DNA of 64,000 bases, from the NCBI RefSeq assembly GCF_034006445.1, contig NZ_JAVESS010000003.1, positions 248,001 through 312,000 of the forward strand. The letters are read 5' to 3'. A program made the translations under genes and the position numbers. The notes under the pieces are model-generated. The model had not been told where the DNA came from. It did no database searches and was given only the letters and a program-made list of their open reading frames with translations. This document shows, piece after piece, positions 53,453 through 61,755 of the stretch. Source of the stretch: Desulfovibrio sp. (GTDB taxonomy: Bacteria > Desulfobacterota > Desulfovibrionia > Desulfovibrionales > Desulfovibrionaceae). How positions within the stretch are numbered: the first letter of the stretch is position 1; each line of letters begins with the position of its first letter.

Positions 53453-53664
53453 AAGTTTTAGGGGGAGGGGGTGTGGGGGAGGAGACCCTTTTTTAGAGCA
53501 TTTAACCTTTGAAAAAGGTTTAATGCTCTAACGCTGCACGAGAGTGCAGCGCGCCACAACGTGGCGTAGATTCTGCCGGAAATCGCATTTTCGGCAGAAT
53601 GACACCTTTGAAATGTGAAACATTTCAAAGGTAATCTGGTCTAAAGAGGGTCCCTCCCCCACAA
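53453..53664 (-). repeat. Family A element copy 7, split by a family C insertion
   Basis: Left half AAAGTTTTAGGGGGAGGGGG..GGAGGAGACCCTTTT (to about 53492), right half GAGGGTCCCTCCCCCACAAA (from about 53646). Removing 53493-53644 restores a nearly complete family A dyad. Confidence 0.87.
53493..53644 (-). repeat. Family C element inserted in family A
   Basis: 152 bases from TTAGAGCATTTAACC to TAATCTGGTCTAA. GCTGCACGAGAGTGCAGC and GCCACAACGTGGC hairpins are as in the copy at 29285-29437. TA is found at both borders. Confidence 0.9.
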
Positions 53665-53695
53665 AGCTTTTCAGCCACAAAATCCCCTAAGTATT

Positions 53696-55858
53696 CTAGT
53701 CCTGGCGGGTGAGATGGTAGACGGCGGGGATCATGTACATGAGGCTCACGAGCTGGCGTGTGGGCTCGTAGCGCGTGGCCACCACGACGGAGCCGAGGTT
53801 CCAGAGGTGGTCGTCGTCGCTTTCTCCTGCGGAGGGCGCACCGAAGCGCTCACTGACCATGCGCACGATGGCCTGCGCCGTGGCCTTGTCCGGCACGGCG
53901 TATTCCAGTTCCGCAAAGCCCAGGGGCGAGGGGCGGCCTGGCCCGTAGCAGAAGGCCGCCTGCCGCGCGCCGGGCACAAGCGCGCCGGGCGTGTAGGTGT
54001 CGCAGATGTAGGCGTCGTCCTGGCGGGACGCGTGCATGCCCGCCTTGGCGAGCGCGTCGCGCATGGCGGGCCTGGTGGCGGTGTCCAGGCGCTGGCCAAA
54101 GAGCACTGCTCCGGGGCGTGAGGCGGAAGGCCCGGCCATGTCTTCCAGTTCCTTCATGGCGTGGATGGAGCCGCGCATGGCAGCCGCATAGAGCAGAAGC
54201 GTGGCGCGAGCCTGGTTTTTTTCCACCCCCTGACCTGTGCGGTAAAGATGGCCGAGGCGGGCCAGGGCGTCTGTCTGCTGCTGGGCCGCCGCGCGGCTGT
54301 ACCAGGCTGCGGCCGCCTTGTGGTCTTGCTGCACGCCGTGGCCGCTCTCGTACATGAGGCCGAGATTGTACTGGGCCTCGGGTTGCCCCTGCCGGGCTGC
54401 GAGGTCAAACCAGCGGGCGGCCTCTTGGGGGTTGGCGTCAATGCCGCGCCCCTGTTCCAGCATGCGCCCGTAGTTGCTCATGCCGGACGGATGCCCTGTG
54501 GAGGCGGAGCGGGCAAACCAGTAGAGGGCGCGCCCTTCGTCCAGATCCACACCCTGACCGAGGTCAAAGAGCACCCCAAGGTTGTTCATGGCCTGGCCGT
54601 CGCCGTTCTCGGCCAGATGCTGCCAGATGGCGCGGGCCTGGGCGTAGTCGCCCTTCTGATAGGCCTCATTGGCTTGAGCTTCAGGGCTGCCGGGGGTTGG
54701 GGAACTTTCCGGCTTTCCTCCACCCGTAGCTTCGTGACCGCCATTGGCTGGAGCGTGAGGCGTGGAAGCCTCCTCGGTCGCTTTGGGGGTATGTGGCGCA
54801 GAGGCCGCGTCTTTTTTGGCGTCCGCAGCCTTGGCGCGCGGCGCTCGCGGCGTGCCCTGGCGTCCCCGTTCCTGCCGCTGGCGTTCCCTTTCCTGATTCA
54901 GCTGCTGCTGGCGGCGTTGAGCTTCCGGCGACTGGGGCTGTATGCCTTCGGCAGCGGGACTTCTGGGGCTGGCGGGAGCGAGTACGGCAGGCGTCGGGGC
55001 CACGGGCGCGGGCGGCGGCACCGGGGCTGGCGAAAGGGTAGGGGCCTGCCCCGGAGCGGCGGGGGCTGCGCCAGAGTGGCCATTGCTCTTTTGCCCCGCC
55101 TGGCTGCCTTGCTGTCCCGCCTGGCCGCCCTGTTGCTGCAGAGTGGCCGCTTCAGCTTCTGACAGCTGGCCGCCAAAAAGAAATCCCATTATTTCGCGCC
55201 CTCTGGAGGGCTGGCCATTGTCTGCTGGCTGTCCGCTGCCTGCCCAGCCCGGCCTTTGCCCGCCGCCGGGAGCCTGCAGGGCGGGAGCCTGGATTGTGGG
55301 AGCCGTGACCGTGGGAGTTTGAACAACTGGCGCTTGAACTGTAGGCGTCGTGACAGTGGGCTCGGTGTTGGTTGGGGTGGGTATGGAGGCCGCAGCAGCC
55401 AGAGCCGTGCGTGGCGTCATGCCTCCCAGGGAGGCAGCGCAGAGGAGCAGGCCCCACAGCGCCATGGCACGCAAAAAGGCGATGGCCCTGGCTGAGGTGA
55501 TGGCCCTGGCAGAGGCGATGACCTGGGCTGAAGCGGCGGGAAGGGTGGCGCGCAGGGCAGAAGCCTCCGCCTTAGAATCATGCGGGCCAGCATCATGCGA
55601 ACCAGAACCGAGCGGGCCAGCACCATGCGGGCCAGCATCATGCGGGCCGGGATTTTGCGAGATGGGATTTTGCAAGATGCTTCTTGGCAGATCGCGATCG
55701 CCCGGGCTGATTTCGTTCAGCGGGCCGATCGCGGTCGGGCCGCAAAGAGCGTGAACCCGCAGGGCCGTCAACACGACCCTGCGGGCAGGCATACTGTTTT
55801 GCGCAAAACCTTTCGGCTCTGCTGTACAACTGGAGGTGTTCCGGCGCATGGCTCCCAT
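53696..55858 (-). CDS. Exported Sel1-repeat protein with low-complexity linker
   Basis: 720 residues if translated from 55858. Residues about 395-575 contain four to five Sel1 repeats (AMNNLGVLFDLGQGVDLDEGRALYWFARSA, AQYNLGLMYESGHGVQQDHKAAAAWYSRAA). A hydrophobic signal (ALWGLLLCAASLGGM) is at 133-147, so the true start may be ATG 55463-55465; residues 1-131 have GPHDAGPHGAG repeats and are doubtful. Between signal and repeats lies a Pro/Thr/Gln-rich linker. C-terminal 140 residues form a domain I do not recognise. Probably periplasmic protein-protein interaction. Confidence 0.78.
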   Translation of the reverse strand: MGAMRRNTSSCTAEPKGFAQNSMPARRVVLTALRVHALCGPTAIGPLNEISPGDRDLPRSILQNPISQNPGPHDAGPHGAGPLGSGSHDAGPHDSKAEASALRATLPAASAQVIASARAITSARAIAFLRAMALWGLLLCAASLGGMTPRTALAAAASIPTPTNTEPTVTTPTVQAPVVQTPTVTAPTIQAPALQAPGGGQRPGWAGSGQPADNGQPSRGREIMGFLFGGQLSEAEAATLQQQGGQAGQQGSQAGQKSNGHSGAAPAAPGQAPTLSPAPVPPPAPVAPTPAVLAPASPRSPAAEGIQPQSPEAQRRQQQLNQERERQRQERGRQGTPRAPRAKAADAKKDAASAPHTPKATEEASTPHAPANGGHEATGGGKPESSPTPGSPEAQANEAYQKGDYAQARAIWQHLAENGDGQAMNNLGVLFDLGQGVDLDEGRALYWFARSASTGHPSGMSNYGRMLEQGRGIDANPQEAARWFDLAARQGQPEAQYNLGLMYESGHGVQQDHKAAAAWYSRAAAQQQTDALARLGHLYRTGQGVEKNQARATLLLYAAAMRGSIHAMKELEDMAGPSASRPGAVLFGQRLDTATRPAMRDALAKAGMHASRQDDAYICDTYTPGALVPGARQAAFCYGPGRPSPLGFAELEYAVPDKATAQAIVRMVSERFGAPSAGESDDDHLWNLGSVVVATRYEPTRQLVSLMYMIPAVYHLTRQD

Positions 55859-55860
55859 CC

Positions 55861-56094
55861 CTAGAGCAGATTAACTTTGAAATGTTTCACATTTCAAAGT
55901 TTTCATTCAGCCGAAAAATGCGATTTGCGACAGCCATCAGCAGGCTGCTCGCTCTATTAACCAATTGCTGTCTTAATCCGTAGCTTCCTTCGTCGCAACG
56001 GCTAAAGCTCGGCTGAATCCACGCCACGTTGTGGCGAGCTGCACTTCGTACAGCGTTAGAGCATTTACACTTTTTCAAAGTCAAAATGCTCTAG
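55861..56094. repeat. Family C element, long form (234 bp), CTAG at both ends
   Basis: Starts CTAGAGCAGATTAACTTTG and ends CAAAATGCTCTAG. Carries an extra central part (about 55925-56005) compared with the 150-base form. Fills most of the gap between the Sel1 gene and the AlgJ-like gene (55859-56182). Confidence 0.87.
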
Positions 56095-56182
56095 CCAAGC
56101 CTCGCGGCCATGGCGTTCCTGTGGCTCGGCGCTGCGTCAGTGGCTGGCGGCCGGGCCCGGGTCTTGCCAGGCCGTTTGCGGC

Positions 56183-57418
56183 CTATGGTTTACGTTTGGG
56201 ACAGTTGAAATTGTTGAAATCAATTTCCGGCTTGTCCGTAAGGCGCGGGTCAAATACCAGGGCGTGCCCGCGCCAGTCGCGGATGGTCGCATTGATTTTT
56301 TCCATATTCACATACGTCAGCAGGGCGGGCCAGCGATCGGCCATATCCCGCAGCATACGCGCATAGGTTACTTCGCCGCCGTGGAAGCCGTCAACAAATT
56401 CGCAATCGCTGGAGCCGAAGGTGCGCGCGTCCGTAAAGTCCATAACGTCTATGCCGCGTGCCAGCAGGGCCTCCCGCAGGTGGAAGAGGTGCGGGTAGTC
56501 GGCCTCGCGCTGGCGTATGGCGTCCAGCACTTTCACGGACAGGGGCGAAATAAAGACAAAGGTGGCTATGCCGCGCGCCTTGAGGCGACAGTAGATTTCG
56601 GCAAAGGCGTCCAGATGGGCGGAGCTTATGCCGCCGGGGTCGCGGCTGCCTGCAATGGGCTTGGCGCGAAAAAAGGCCTTGATGCCGTGCCGCACCTGCT
56701 TGAGCGTGTCCTCGAACTGATAGTCGAAGGGACGCTTTTGCCCTGTGGTTTCGGCCGTGTAGTACCATGCGCCGTCAGGGCCGAACCCGTCGTCCGTCTG
56801 CTGGGCCATGATGCCGTAGCGTCCGGCGCGGAAGCCTCCCGCCGATTCCAGCAGAACGGGGGCAATGAGGTCGTGAACGGAGATCTTTCCTTCAAGCAGC
56901 CAGGCCCAGGGTTTTTTCAGGCTTTCAAACCCGTAGTTGTAGGAGCCGCTGGTGGGGGGCTCGTCCTTGAAGGGATCGGGCTGCCATTGGGGCATGAACC
57001 ACCAGAAATCCAGGCCGATGATGACGGCATCGGGCTTGTGCAGGGCCAGCATGGCGTCAAGGGTGGAGCGCAGCACCGAAAGGTTGCCTGCCGTGCCGCC
57101 CACGTTGAGAAAGGGTTTACGAAAGTAGGCCCCCCGGAACTGCATGACGCGGGATGAACCCACGGCGGCGATTTCCGGTTTGACCTTGGCGTAAAGCTGC
57201 AGCTTGTAGTCCACAAAGTCCTGTGAGACGCCAGAGCCGAAAACGGCGAACTGCCCGGAGGACTGCGCCTCCACCGCGCGCTCGACGCCCACGTCGCCGC
57301 TTTTGTAGAGCCACCACAGGGTATAGGGCAGGGCCAGCAGGCCGACCACAAGGGCCAGAAGCAGCAGCACACGGAAATACCGGGAAAGGTAGGCGGATTC
57401 GGTGAGGGTTTTACTCAT
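56183..57418 (-). CDS. AlgJ/AlgX-like SGNH-type membrane-anchored protein
   Basis: 411 residues with one N-terminal membrane helix (FRVLLLLALVVGLLALPYTLW). The GSSR block (AAVGSSRVMQFRG near 85) and DGFHGGE near 358 fit the Ser and Asp-x-x-His of SGNH acyltransferase-like proteins that work with MBOAT partners. Expected in the periplasm, moving acetyl from the MBOAT protein to a glycan. Sixteen bases separate it from the MBOAT gene on the same strand. The family call is from motifs and context. Confidence 0.75.
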   Translation of the reverse strand: MSKTLTESAYLSRYFRVLLLLALVVGLLALPYTLWWLYKSGDVGVERAVEAQSSGQFAVFGSGVSQDFVDYKLQLYAKVKPEIAAVGSSRVMQFRGAYFRKPFLNVGGTAGNLSVLRSTLDAMLALHKPDAVIIGLDFWWFMPQWQPDPFKDEPPTSGSYNYGFESLKKPWAWLLEGKISVHDLIAPVLLESAGGFRAGRYGIMAQQTDDGFGPDGAWYYTAETTGQKRPFDYQFEDTLKQVRHGIKAFFRAKPIAGSRDPGGISSAHLDAFAEIYCRLKARGIATFVFISPLSVKVLDAIRQREADYPHLFHLREALLARGIDVMDFTDARTFGSSDCEFVDGFHGGEVTYARMLRDMADRWPALLTYVNMEKINATIRDWRGHALVFDPRLTDKPEIDFNNFNCPKRKP

Positions 57419-57433
57419 GTTGTGTCCGCCCCT

Positions 57434-59119
57434 TTAAAATTGGAAGTACAGGAAGGTCGCCTTGCGCGACACCAGAATGAGCGTCACAAAGGCCAGGCAG
57501 GCCAGGCCTGTGGCCCATGCCATCGAGGGCTGCCAACTGAGGTACGGGCGCGAACCGTCGCGCCTGCCGTGCAGCAGTTCGTGACTGTTGGGGAATGCCC
57601 AGCACAGCACAAAACTTATGCCCAGCAGGGCAAAGGGCAGCCAGCCCTGCAAATAGTTGTTGGGCAGCCACCGGGCCGCCAGAACGCCCATAGTGGAAAG
57701 GCCCGCGTAATCAGCGGTCAGGCCTGCGGCCTCGGCCGTGAAGGGCCCGGCAAACATGGCCCCGAACATGGCTGCGGTTCCGTCAAGGCTCACCGTGCGG
57801 AAGATCACCCAGCCAAGGTTGATGCACAGGAAGGTGAACAGGATGAAGAAAATCCGCATGGGCGGGGTGGCCAGCACCTTTTCAAGCAGGGTGCCCTTGA
57901 TGCAGGCCCGGAAAAAATGGTTGACGCCCAGCATGGAGCCGTGCAAGGCCCCCCAGATGATGAAGGTCCAGCCCGCGCCGTGCCATGCGCCTCCGATAAG
58001 CATGGTCAGAAAGAGATTGCGGTACTGCATGAGCCGCCCTTTGCGGTTGCCGCCAAGGGGGATGTACAGAAAATCACGCAACCACGAACTCAAGGTGATA
58101 TGCCAGCGCCGCCAGAAATCGACTATGCCCGTGGACTTGTAGGGCGAATCGAAGTTCTCAGGCAGGCGCAGGCCAAGCATGAGGCCAATGCCGATGGCCA
58201 TGTCCGTATAGCCGGAAAAGTCGAAATACAGCTGGAAGGTGTAGCACAGGGACCCCAGCCATGCCTCGGCTCTGCTGATGGGAAAGGCTTTTTCCGCAGC
58301 GTTGAAAACGGCGTTGGCATATACGGCCAGCCCGTCCGCCAGCAGCACCTTTTTGGCAAGACCAATGGTAAAAAGCGTGAACCCCTGGGCCAGACCCTCT
58401 GCCGTGGAGCCAGAAAGATCGTCAAGCTGCGGGCCCAACTGCTCGTAACGCACAATGGGGCCGGAAATCACGTAGGGAAAGCAGGCCGAGAACAGGGCGT
58501 GGCGCGAAAAACCCTGCGGCGTCACCTGCCGCCGGTACACGCTGACCAGCCATGCGATCTGTATGAAGGTATAGAAGGATATGCCGAGCGGAAGCCCCGG
58601 CGGGGTGAAGTTCCATTGCGTGCCCATAAGAAGGGCCAGGTTCTGGGCGAAAAACCAGGAGTACTTGAACCAGAGCAGGGGCAGCAGGTTCAGGATGAGG
58701 GCCATGGCCAGCAGCCCTTTGCGGCTGCACGCCCAGGCGCGTGCTCCTTTCAGCCCGTTGCCCTGAAAAAGACGCCTCCCCCTGCGGAATTTCGCCGGAC
58801 GGGAGCCAGGGCCTTCTGCCTGGGCGTCCGACGACTCTGAGGGACCAGCCAGTTCGGCTTCTTCGGGGATGATCTCCGTCTCGTCCATTGTGCCGTCAGG
58901 CCGGTTTGGGTCGGCCAGGGCCAGCGCGAACGCGTAGTTCATGCCCAGAATGGCCGCCAGCAGCAGCAGAAAGGGCAGGCCCCAAAGAGCGTAAAAAACT
59001 ACGGAAAAGAGCAGCAGAACCAGACTCAGCCGCGTGGCTCCGTAGCCTGCGGTCAGCCGCCAGCACAGCAGCAGAAGTGGGAGAAAAAGAAAGATAAAGG
59101 AATAGGAATTGAATAGCAT
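57434..59119 (-). CDS. MBOAT family O-acyltransferase (AlgI/DltB-like) with an extra loop
   Basis: 561 residues, about eleven membrane helices. LFNSYSFIFLFLPLLLL is the classic AlgI start; YFDFSGYTDMAIGIGLMLG and IVDFWRRWHITLSSWLRDFLYIPLGG with WHGAGWTFIIWGALHG include the catalytic His. Between the second and third helices there is a hydrophilic insertion of about 65 residues (DPNRPDGTMDETEI to RAWACSRKG), unusual for the family. Transfers acyl groups across the membrane for polysaccharide acetylation with the AlgJ-like neighbour. ATG 59117-59119 after GGGAG. Confidence 0.92.
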   Translation of the reverse strand: MLFNSYSFIFLFLPLLLLCWRLTAGYGATRLSLVLLLFSVVFYALWGLPFLLLLAAILGMNYAFALALADPNRPDGTMDETEIIPEEAELAGPSESSDAQAEGPGSRPAKFRRGRRLFQGNGLKGARAWACSRKGLLAMALILNLLPLLWFKYSWFFAQNLALLMGTQWNFTPPGLPLGISFYTFIQIAWLVSVYRRQVTPQGFSRHALFSACFPYVISGPIVRYEQLGPQLDDLSGSTAEGLAQGFTLFTIGLAKKVLLADGLAVYANAVFNAAEKAFPISRAEAWLGSLCYTFQLYFDFSGYTDMAIGIGLMLGLRLPENFDSPYKSTGIVDFWRRWHITLSSWLRDFLYIPLGGNRKGRLMQYRNLFLTMLIGGAWHGAGWTFIIWGALHGSMLGVNHFFRACIKGTLLEKVLATPPMRIFFILFTFLCINLGWVIFRTVSLDGTAAMFGAMFAGPFTAEAAGLTADYAGLSTMGVLAARWLPNNYLQGWLPFALLGISFVLCWAFPNSHELLHGRRDGSRPYLSWQPSMAWATGLACLAFVTLILVSRKATFLYFQF

Positions 59120-59339
59120 GCACAACTCCCGTGACGTTGACCTCGAGCATTTGTGGCGAAACGGCCCAGGATCAGGCGATAACGCAGCCCAGAACGGCAG
59201 AGGCCGGGACACGAAAAAGCGCAGGACAAAAAAATGCCCTGTCCGTGCTACGGCTGACGGCTAAAGAAAAAGCGCGGCAAACCAGCGCGGCAGGACCCGG
59301 CAAGGCCCGCCGTGAAGGCACAGGCGTATTGTTGCCGAC

Positions 59340-59627
59340 TTAGGGGTTCAGTTCCGAGCGGAATTTCCGCGACAGACGGAACACCATAACCTTGCGCGGG
59401 GGCAGGGTGATGGTTTCGTCTGTTTTGGGATTGCGCCCCTTGCGTGATGCTTTGTCATAGCATTCGAACTTGCCAAATCCGCTGATGAGCAAAGCCCGAT
59501 CTTTTTTGATGGCGGACTTCATTATATCCAGCAGTTTTTCAACCACGTTCTTTACATCAACGCGGTTCTTGTCGGTTTCTTCGTAGATGGCCTCCACGAT
59601 GTCCGCTTTGGTCAGTGTTTTTTTCAT
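59340..59627 (-). CDS. HU/IHF family DNA-binding protein (IHF alpha-like)
   Basis: 95 residues. LTKADIVEAIYE start, GFGKFECYDKASRKGRNPKT (arm region with R-x-G-R-N-P) and a Pro-containing arm tip PPRKVMVFR. The C-terminal length and KADIVEAI are closer to IHF alpha than to HU. Bends DNA. ATG 59625-59627 with GGAG. Confidence 0.93.
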   Translation of the reverse strand: MKKTLTKADIVEAIYEETDKNRVDVKNVVEKLLDIMKSAIKKDRALLISGFGKFECYDKASRKGRNPKTDETITLPPRKVMVFRLSRKFRSELNP

Positions 59628-59851
59628 TGTGAGTTCTCCGGCGCGTAACAATGCGCTGGTATGGCTGTCACAAAACATGATATGGACAGGTATGGCCCAA
59701 CGGGCAACGATGGCACACTTCACATGAAGCGCACTTTTGTGTAAAATACACGCAACTAACGGGCAGAGCAAGATTTTTCTTAAAAATTGTCTTCTTACGC
59801 ATAAAGAGCCATTGTGCGCGCCGCACGTGGCTTCGCAGCCATTGAGCATAT

Positions 59852-61147
59852 ATGAAAACGGTATCTGCCCGAATTTTTTCTTCAACCGTGCCCTGGTTCG
59901 TGCCCCGGCCCCAGGGGTACGCCCTGATTCCCCTCTTTCTTCCTTTCAGCGGGTGCCCGGTGCGTTGCGTGTTCTGCGCACAAGACGTGCAGACAGGGCT
60001 TGCCAACTGCATGGACCCTGCCGCGCCCTCTTCCGGCGCGCCGGTTCTGCCTGCGTCTTCCCTTGTGGCCCTGCTGCGCCAGACCAGCGAAAACCTTGAA
60101 CAACGTCATACCATGGGCCTGCCGCCAGCCGAGCTGGCCTTTTATGGAGGCACCTTCACGGCCATGCCCGTACAGGATCAGAACGCCTGTCTGGATCTGG
60201 CGCGCAGTGCTCTTGAGCGCGGCTGGATTCGCAGCTTCCGCTGTTCAACCCGGCCGGACTGCGTGGACGCGGCCGTCCTTGCGCGACTGCGCGCTGCCGG
60301 TTGCCGCTGCGTGGAACTTGGCGTGCAAAGCTTTGCCGATGATGCCCTTGCCGCCTCAAAGCGGGGCTATGACGGGGCCACGGCCCTCGCGGCCTGCGGC
60401 CGTGTGAAGGCAGCTGGCCTGACGCTGGGGGTGCAGCTCTTGCCGGGCATGCCGGGCAACAGCACGGGGGATTTTTTGCGCGACGTTCCCCTGGCGCTCG
60501 ATGCCGGGGCTGACATGCTGCGTTTTTACCCCTGCCTTGTGCTTGAGGGTACGGCCCTTGCCCGCATGTGGCGGCAGAATCTCTATGCGCCGTGGCCGCT
60601 GGAAGAGACGCTGGACTGTCTCGCGCAGGGCTGGCTTCTGGCGCAGGAGGCAGGGGTGCCCGTTATCCGCATGGGGCTTGCGCCCGAAGCCGCGCTGGCC
60701 AAGGCCGTGCTGGCAGGCCCTGTGGACAATGCCCTGGGCAGCCGCATTATGGGGCGGGCACTGCTGCTGGCGGTGCGTCGCGCCCTGGCCGCACAGGCGG
60801 CACCTTTGGACATGGCCGCGCTGGCGACGTCTTTGAGCATGGCCGCGCTGGCGACGTCTTTGAGCATGGCCGCACAGGCGGCACCTTCGGGCATGGCCGC
60901 GCAGGCGGCGTCTTCGAGCATGGCCGCGCAGGCGGCGTCTTCGAGCATGGCCGCACAGGCTGGCTCTTTGGGAATGCCCGCGCCGTTGCGCTTGCAATCG
61001 CTGCACGTGCCCCCTTCCTGCCAGGGATATATATGGGGAACGCGCGGCGAACTGCGTGCCGCCTGGGAGGGGCTGGGGCTTTCGCCTGCCCGCCTGGTTT
61101 TTGACCCCGCCTGCCAGCAGGAACTGCGCCTGACCGTACTCTGCTGA
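59852..61147 (+). CDS. Elp3-like radical SAM protein with in-frame nonapeptide repeats
   Basis: 431 residues. FLPFSGCPVRCVFCAQ holds the C-x3-C-x2-C cluster motif; ELAFYGGTFTAMP, FRCSTRPDCVD and VELGVQSFADDALAASKRGY are typical of Elp3/oxygen-independent radical SAM enzymes. The catalytic core ends near 310; then seven units of nine residues follow (MAALATSLS, MAAQAASSS types, about 313-375), then a conserved-looking end (GELRAAWEGL). Substrate unknown. Start ATG 59852 has no strong ribosome site. Confidence 0.85.
   Translation: MKTVSARIFSSTVPWFVPRPQGYALIPLFLPFSGCPVRCVFCAQDVQTGLANCMDPAAPSSGAPVLPASSLVALLRQTSENLEQRHTMGLPPAELAFYGGTFTAMPVQDQNACLDLARSALERGWIRSFRCSTRPDCVDAAVLARLRAAGCRCVELGVQSFADDALAASKRGYDGATALAACGRVKAAGLTLGVQLLPGMPGNSTGDFLRDVPLALDAGADMLRFYPCLVLEGTALARMWRQNLYAPWPLEETLDCLAQGWLLAQEAGVPVIRMGLAPEAALAKAVLAGPVDNALGSRIMGRALLLAVRRALAAQAAPLDMAALATSLSMAALATSLSMAAQAAPSGMAAQAASSSMAAQAASSSMAAQAGSLGMPAPLRLQSLHVPPSCQGYIWGTRGELRAAWEGLGLSPARLVFDPACQQELRLTVLC
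60788..60975 (+). repeat. 27-base tandem repeat (minisatellite) inside the radical SAM gene
   Basis: Seven in-frame units such as ATGGCCGCGCTGGCGACGTC TTTGAGC; units 2 and 3 are identical, units 5 and 6 are identical. Copy number can change without frameshift. Confidence 0.9.
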
Positions 61148-61755
61148 GTATGGCTCCTGGCCTGATTGCCTTTGAAATCCTATACATTTTAGCGTGTTCA
61201 TTCAGCCGAAAATCGCATTTCCCGGCTGAATCCACGCCATGTTGCGACGCGCTGCACTTTTGTTCAGCATGAGAGCAGTCACACTTTTTCAAAATGTGAC
61301 TGCTTTCATCTCGCCCTTCCTATAGTTGTCTTCAGATATCATTTTTATGATAGTCAGCTTCCGTACTGGCCTTTGGATGCCAGCCTTCGGTACTGGACGA
61401 TACCCATCTTCCCTCTTTTATTGGTTTTATCGAAGCCTGCCCGCTGGCGCGGGCGGCCGTGTCGTGTCGCGCGTTCTTCCATTTGAGGCTTCGCCCCCCA
61501 AAATACGCTCTTGCCGCACGGGTGTGAAAAACTTTTTTGAAATAATTGCGCATTTGCCATAATATTTTTTGCAAAATAACTCGAAAAGCTATATAGGTAA
61601 ATTAACCTGGACAGCGCAGTCAGGAATCTACACCCTCCTTCCGGTTCAATTCCTCAGTTCCCCCCTCCGACATTCCTCGCTTTCCAGCCTTGATTCGGCG
61701 CGATTCCTTCTTCCGCCAGCAATCTGAAATACACATGAATCCAGAGGTCTTGAAT
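61148..61755. other. Intergenic region upstream of the chemoreceptor
   Basis: A degenerate family C copy at about 61165-61312 (CAGCCGAAAATCGC hairpin, GCGCTGCAC, CACACTTTTTCAAAATGTG arm), then an AT-rich stretch (61540-61610) likely holding the promoter. No gene supported. Confidence 0.5.

Noticed and set aside
55466..55858. First 131 codons of the Sel1 gene as certain coding sequence
   Set aside because: The signal peptide begins at residue 132; the part before it is a low-complexity tract next to a repeat. Kept in the coordinates but flagged.
57422..58840. 472-codon frame antisense to the MBOAT gene
   Set aside because: The opposite strand encodes an unmistakable AlgI-like protein.
60788..60975. 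CRISPR-like array
   Set aside because: The units are contiguous 27-base repeats in frame without spacers.
61640..61660. tRNA-like GGTTCAATTCC near the chemoreceptor start
   Set aside because: No acceptor stem, anticodon arm or CCA around it.
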